A stretch of 13,894 bases of DNA from JBBAEA01 sp041656175 (GTDB lineage: Bacteria; Myxococcota_A; Bradymonadia; UBA4248): NCBI GenBank assembly GCA_041656175.1, contig JBBAEA010000097.1:1-13894 (forward strand), written 5' to 3'. This document shows, piece by piece, positions 13,814 through 13,894 of this stretch. Position 1 is the first letter of the stretch. The number at the start of each line of letters is the position of its first letter. The notes beneath the pieces were generated by a model, which was not told the DNA's origin, made no database searches, and saw only the letters and a program-made list of their open reading frames with translations. Position numbers and translations under genes: made by a program.

Positions 13814-13894
13814 ATTACATCTGAGCCAGATTGGTAATGAGATTGTATGTAAACCAACCATCACCAGTAGAAAATGATTGTGGCTTTGCAGTTT

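Larger units (their letters stand above)
12929..13894. other. Gene-poor tail with a GC-rich, repeat-bearing patch
   Basis: No intact gene is convincing here. From about 13,100 to 13,790 the DNA is distinctly richer in G+C than the rest of the window and carries a frameshifted coding remnant, a 35-bp tandem repeat, a diverged repeat of about 90-96 bp and, at its right end, an attC-like palindrome. After 13,815 the composition returns to that of the flank. Long open frames on both strands of the patch are what GC-rich DNA gives by chance. An ATG at 13874 could begin a gene that continues beyond the window. Confidence 0.6.

Overview
The window reads as a chromosomal segment of a Gram-negative bacterium. 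Three lipoprotein-type signal peptides, an outer-membrane-barrel-like protein and a periplasmic L,D-transpeptidase show the double envelope. The cysteine-rich lipoprotein, with its repeated CGGC / GCE modules, is of a kind common in Myxococcota, Bradymonadota and related former Deltaproteobacteria. That placement is an inference. Base composition is near 47-50% G+C by eye, except for a clearly GC-rich patch at about 13,100-13,790.

Layout: (1) 1-239, minus strand, the start of a lipoprotein gene cut by the window edge. (2) 535-1299, minus, an RdgB/HAM1 nucleotide-sanitising pyrophosphatase. (3) 1432-2520, plus, a radical SAM/SPASM enzyme. (4) 2534-3235, minus, a membrane-anchored hypothetical convergent with it, preceded by a short coding-like remnant. 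(5) 3599-5686 and 5828-7243, minus, a lipoprotein L,D-transpeptidase and an M16 zinc peptidase in the same direction. (6) 7331-7579, plus, a small two-helix membrane protein. (7) 7757-8374, plus, a protein with a long His/Gln/Glu tandem-repeat tail, followed by a clear intrinsic terminator. (8) 8555-9070, minus, a membrane-anchored protein with a TTG start. (9) 9651-10745, plus, an exported barrel-like protein. (10) 11149-12928, plus, a cysteine-rich lipoprotein gene with four disabling lesions. (11) 12929-13894, a gene-poor tail containing the GC-rich patch, tandem repeats and an attC-like palindrome.

The genes do not form one pathway. The common thread is envelope biology: an L,D-transpeptidase, three lipoproteins or lipoprotein remnants, an outer-membrane-type protein and several single-anchor proteins. 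These are mixed with housekeeping (RdgB) and a probable peptide- or protein-modifying radical SAM enzyme with no obvious substrate beside it.

The most unusual non-coding feature is a family of roughly 147-bp foldback elements at 366-512, 3403-3549 and 10768-10914. Each lies shortly downstream of a stop codon (22, 49 and 22 nt). Their outer sequences are similar, while the central hairpins differ in sequence but stay self-complementary. A second, shorter palindromic family (GTAGGGGCAG type) occurs four times between genes. All identifications are from reading the sequence; no database search was run.
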